In this document: one piece after another, positions 61,549 through 63,489 of the stretch
Numbering within the stretch: position 1 is the stretch's first letter
How the letters are laid out: every line of letters starts with the position of its first letter
Source: Soehngenia sp.
GTDB lineage: Bacteria > Bacillota > Clostridia > Tissierellales > Tissierellaceae
Direction: 5' to 3'
Assembly (NCBI GenBank): GCA_024637045.1
Contig: JAGXFX010000013.1
Coordinates: 1 to 63,489, forward strand
DNA: 63,489 nucleotides
Notes under the pieces: model-generated
Database searches by the model: none
What the model saw: the letters and a program-made list of their open reading frames with translations, nothing else
Told to the model about the DNA's origin: nothing
Program-made: the position numbers and the translations under genes

Positions 61549-62182
61549 AGTCATGTTGGCAGATGCTCAATTATTGTGCCTTCATGGGCTGAAGTATATA
61601 TTGGATGCCCAGGATAATATCAAAGTTGTGGCAAGTGCCAGTAGTCAGTCAGAGATTTTAGATAAAGGGCTCTCAACTAATCCCGATATTTTGATAATAG
61701 ATCCTCAACAAAAAGATTATGATGGATTTGAGACAATCAGAATGTTGAAAGAAAGAGGATTCAAGGGAAAAATCATACTTCTTCTTGAGAATATATGCAA
61801 TGAAAGGTATATGGAGGCAACGAAGATTAATATTGAAGGGTATGTCTTAAAGACTGCTTCCCCGGAGAAACTATTATACTCAATAAAAGAGGTCAACCGA
61901 GGAATGCAGTATATAGATGAGGAAGTAAAGAAGGAGCTTCAGTATTCAGACGAGTGTCTTAAAATGTCAAGAATTGAAAATGAAAGAGTTGATTCATTAT
62001 CTCAACGAGAGTACGATATTATTAAGCTTGTTGCTTCAGGCTTAAGCAACAAATCCATAGCGGAGCAGTTGTTTATAAGTGAAAAAACAGTTAAAAACCA
62101 TCTTACGCAAATATTCAAGAAGCTAGAGGTCAGTGACAGAGTTCAGGCGACCTTGTTTGCAATTCGCTCAGGGATAAGATGA
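61529..62182 (+). CDS. NarL/FixJ-type response regulator (orphan)
   Basis: The 217-residue protein has a receiver domain and a C-terminal LuxR-type helix-turn-helix (SLSQREYDIIKLVASGLSNK, then SEKTVKNHLTQIFKKLEV). In the receiver the first acidic pocket reads LADAQ rather than DD, the acceptor Asp is in LIIDPQQKDYDG, and Lys is present in YVLKTAS, so phosphorylation may be weakened. No histidine kinase gene is adjacent. ATG 61529 has a GGGGAGG site. Overlap with the transporter gene hints at joint function. Confidence 0.9.
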   Translation: MKRKTIKVMLADAQLLCLHGLKYILDAQDNIKVVASASSQSEILDKGLSTNPDILIIDPQQKDYDGFETIRMLKERGFKGKIILLLENICNERYMEATKINIEGYVLKTASPEKLLYSIKEVNRGMQYIDEEVKKELQYSDECLKMSRIENERVDSLSQREYDIIKLVASGLSNKSIAEQLFISEKTVKNHLTQIFKKLEVSDRVQATLFAIRSGIR

Positions 62183-62186
62183 TATA

Positions 62187-63092
62187 TTATTTTGAATTTA
62201 AAAGTGTAAAATCCTTGAAGGCTTCTCCTAGTGGAGATAGCTTTCTTTTCTTGTGAAATACTATATAGAAACTCCTGTTCAATGAAAGTTCCTCAACCAT
62301 AAAAACATTTCCTTCTACTATTTTCTTTTCAGAAGTATCAAAAGCATCTTTATATGAAAGAAATGTAGAACCTGTACCCAGGGAAACCATCTTCTTGATA
62401 GTTTCAGTATCTGCAACAAAAGCAGAAATGTTTAGTTTATCCATGGTAATTTTCTTGTCGCGTAGTGAATCTGTTAATATTTTACCAGTTCCCGAGCCTT
62501 CTTCCCTTAATATTAGGGGTTGCTTTATTACCTCATTAAGACTTAAGTTGCTTAATTGGGGTCTATCCTTATAAACATCAGCAGGTGTAGCGAATACAAG
62601 ATAATCATTCATAATTGGTATGTACTCAAGGTTGGGGTCTTCATATATTGCTCCGACAAAACCAAAATCTATATATCCATCAAGTATATTTTCTACTACT
62701 TTACTGGAATCCACATCAAGTATTGAGAAAGTAACAAGAGGATGTTGCTTTTGGAAACCGAATATCAGCTCCGGCAACAGGTGTTTTCGAGGAACTGAGC
62801 TGCTTGCTATCTCAAGTCTGCCTTCTATTCTACCCTTGTGTTCGTCTAACTGGTACTTCATTGACTCGTAGATGTTGATAATATCCAACGAATTTTGATA
62901 CACAATATTTCCTGCTTCAGTCAAGGTTATTCCTTTTGACATCCTGTTTAGGAGTACTGTGCCAAGTTCTCTTTCTATTACTTGTATATGATTGGTCACT
63001 GTTGGCTGTGTAAGATAGAGTTTTTCAGCAGCTTTGGAGAAACTGCCAAGCTTAGCTACTTCCATAAATGTCTTTAATTGTCTTATATCCAT
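62187..63092 (-). CDS. LysR-family transcriptional regulator
   Basis: The 301-residue regulator has the LysR winged helix-turn-helix (MDIRQLKTFMEVAKLGSFSK, then AAEKLYLTQPTVTNHIQVIE) and a substrate-binding effector domain with LEIASSSVPRKHLLPELI, DFGFVGAIYED and REEGSGTGKILTD, a pattern shared with CysB/CysL-like sensors. It is transcribed away from the rRNA operon. LysR targets are usually divergent, but here the divergent unit is rrn, so the target is probably elsewhere. A GGAGGG site precedes the start. Confidence 0.93.
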   Translation of the reverse strand: MDIRQLKTFMEVAKLGSFSKAAEKLYLTQPTVTNHIQVIERELGTVLLNRMSKGITLTEAGNIVYQNSLDIINIYESMKYQLDEHKGRIEGRLEIASSSVPRKHLLPELIFGFQKQHPLVTFSILDVDSSKVVENILDGYIDFGFVGAIYEDPNLEYIPIMNDYLVFATPADVYKDRPQLSNLSLNEVIKQPLILREEGSGTGKILTDSLRDKKITMDKLNISAFVADTETIKKMVSLGTGSTFLSYKDAFDTSEKKIVEGNVFMVEELSLNRSFYIVFHKKRKLSPLGEAFKDFTLLNSK

Positions 63093-63196
63093 CGGATTCC
63101 CTCCTTATGTATCTTAATTGTATATTATTTTAAAAACACTCAAATATCAACCTTTTATTGAATTGTTTAGAAATAGAAAAAATCTTTTAAAACGTG

Positions 63197-63225
63197 TTGA
63201 CTTTTGATTTAAAACCCTGTATAGT
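63197..63225 (+). promoter_or_regulatory. rRNA operon promoter P1
   Basis: TTGACT, 17 bases, TATAGT. It is the upstream of two promoters reading into 16S rRNA, and an A/T-rich stretch ahead of it could be an UP element. Bases 63093-63196 hold no gene. Confidence 0.7.
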
Positions 63226-63295
63226 TAGTATTTGTTGGGCGAAACACCGACTGAAGAAATCAATTAAAAAGTATTGGGAAACATCCAAAACACCA

Positions 63296-63324
63296 TTGAC
63301 AAACCAGGCAGGTTTTGCTACAAT
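63296..63324 (+). promoter_or_regulatory. rRNA operon promoter P2
   Basis: TTGACA, 17 bases, TACAAT, about 100 bases after P1. Tandem promoters of this kind are normal for rrn operons in Firmicutes. Confidence 0.75.
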
Positions 63325-63378
63325 AATCTAGTCACCTTAAATCAGAGGCGACAATGAACCTAGATAACTAAACAGTTG

Positions 63379-63391
63379 TGAGAACTTTGAA
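63379..63391 (+). promoter_or_regulatory. possible boxA antitermination site in the rRNA leader
   Basis: TGAGAACTTTGAA resembles the leader element (CTTTGAAAAC type) seen before 16S rRNA in Bacillus and Clostridium. Short and not unique. Confidence 0.35.
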
Positions 63392-63442
63392 TAAACCAAG
63401 AATCAATTTTTTAAAAACAAATAATAATGAGCTAGACAAACT

Positions 63443-63489
63443 TTTAATGAGAGTTTGATCCTGGCTCAGGACGAACGCTGGCGGCGTGC
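63443..63489 (+). rRNA. rrs: 16S ribosomal RNA, 5' end (runs off the window)
   Basis: GAGTTTGATCCTGGCTCAG followed by GACGAACGCTGGCGGCGTGC is the universal start of bacterial 16S rRNA. The first mature base is taken as about 63443. Only about 47 bases are present; the rest lies outside. Confidence 0.96.

Overview
The window is AT-rich chromosomal DNA from a low-GC Gram-positive bacterium, most likely an anaerobic, fermentative member of the Clostridia. The signs are strong GGAGG-type ribosome binding sites, frequent GTG/TTG starts, wall and membrane genes of Gram-positive type (lipoteichoic-acid synthase remnant, SEDS/PBP pair, LrgAB), lipoproteins, a Firmicute-type 6S RNA, and the 5' end of a 16S rRNA gene at the right edge. 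No prophage, insertion sequence, CRISPR array or tRNA gene was seen. Most of it reads as ordinary core genome with short operons separated by clear intrinsic terminators.

Layout. 1-7400: a 5'-truncated LtaS-like remnant, a HerA-like ATPase, a helix-hairpin-helix protein, an acyl-ACP thioesterase, a protein resembling a degenerate secretion ATPase, methylglyoxal synthase, a cold-shock protein, a cytoplasmic parvulin and an old-yellow-enzyme reductase. 7551-11441: an nqrBCDEF operon encoding a flavin-dependent sodium-translocating redox pump without nqrA. 11544-16344: a divergent RelA/SpoT-domain protein, a DUF4153 membrane protein, a ferritin-like protein and an LrgA/LrgB pair. 16359-20118: MsrA and free-methionine sulfoxide reductase, an orphan DNA methyltransferase and an Xaa-His dipeptidase. 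20188-30515: small housekeeping genes, including an acidic DUF1292 protein with a His/Asp tail, HAD phosphatase, radical SAM protein, two pseudouridine synthases, a MltG-like membrane protein without its catalytic domain, a uridine-kinase-like protein, and a NagZ lipoprotein, ROK kinase and lysophospholipase set.

30512-44702: an MFS transporter, an ABC exporter, a two-component system with a lipoprotein behind a PhoB/PhoP-like box, the recX / GIY-YIG / glpP overlap cluster, a PspC protein, an FHA / RodA / PBP operon, NAD kinase and another RluD paralogue. 44747-44970 is a 6S RNA gene. 44978-50771: a PHP phosphatase, a heterodimeric BmrCD-type ABC exporter and two envelope-stress proteins (YtxH, DUF948). 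50899-58592: a lipid kinase, a MarR regulator, a 1757-residue pseudokinase / AAA / TPR / GAF / GGDEF / GAF signalling protein and a LacI regulator. 58647-62182: histidine ammonia-lyase behind a probable attenuator leader, a GDT1/UPF0016 cation transporter fused to a Cys-bearing cytoplasmic domain, and an overlapping response regulator. The window closes with a LysR regulator and tandem rRNA promoters reading into 16S rRNA.

The most unusual items are the giant pseudokinase-diguanylate cyclase, the nqrA-less Nqr operon with an operator-like inverted repeat, the GDT1 fusion preceded by a promoter and hairpin, the RelA/SpoT-like protein that has lost its nucleotide-stacking loop, and the PhoB-like 11-base repeats in front of the two-component system. 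All functional statements are from reading the sequence and known family motifs; no database search was run.
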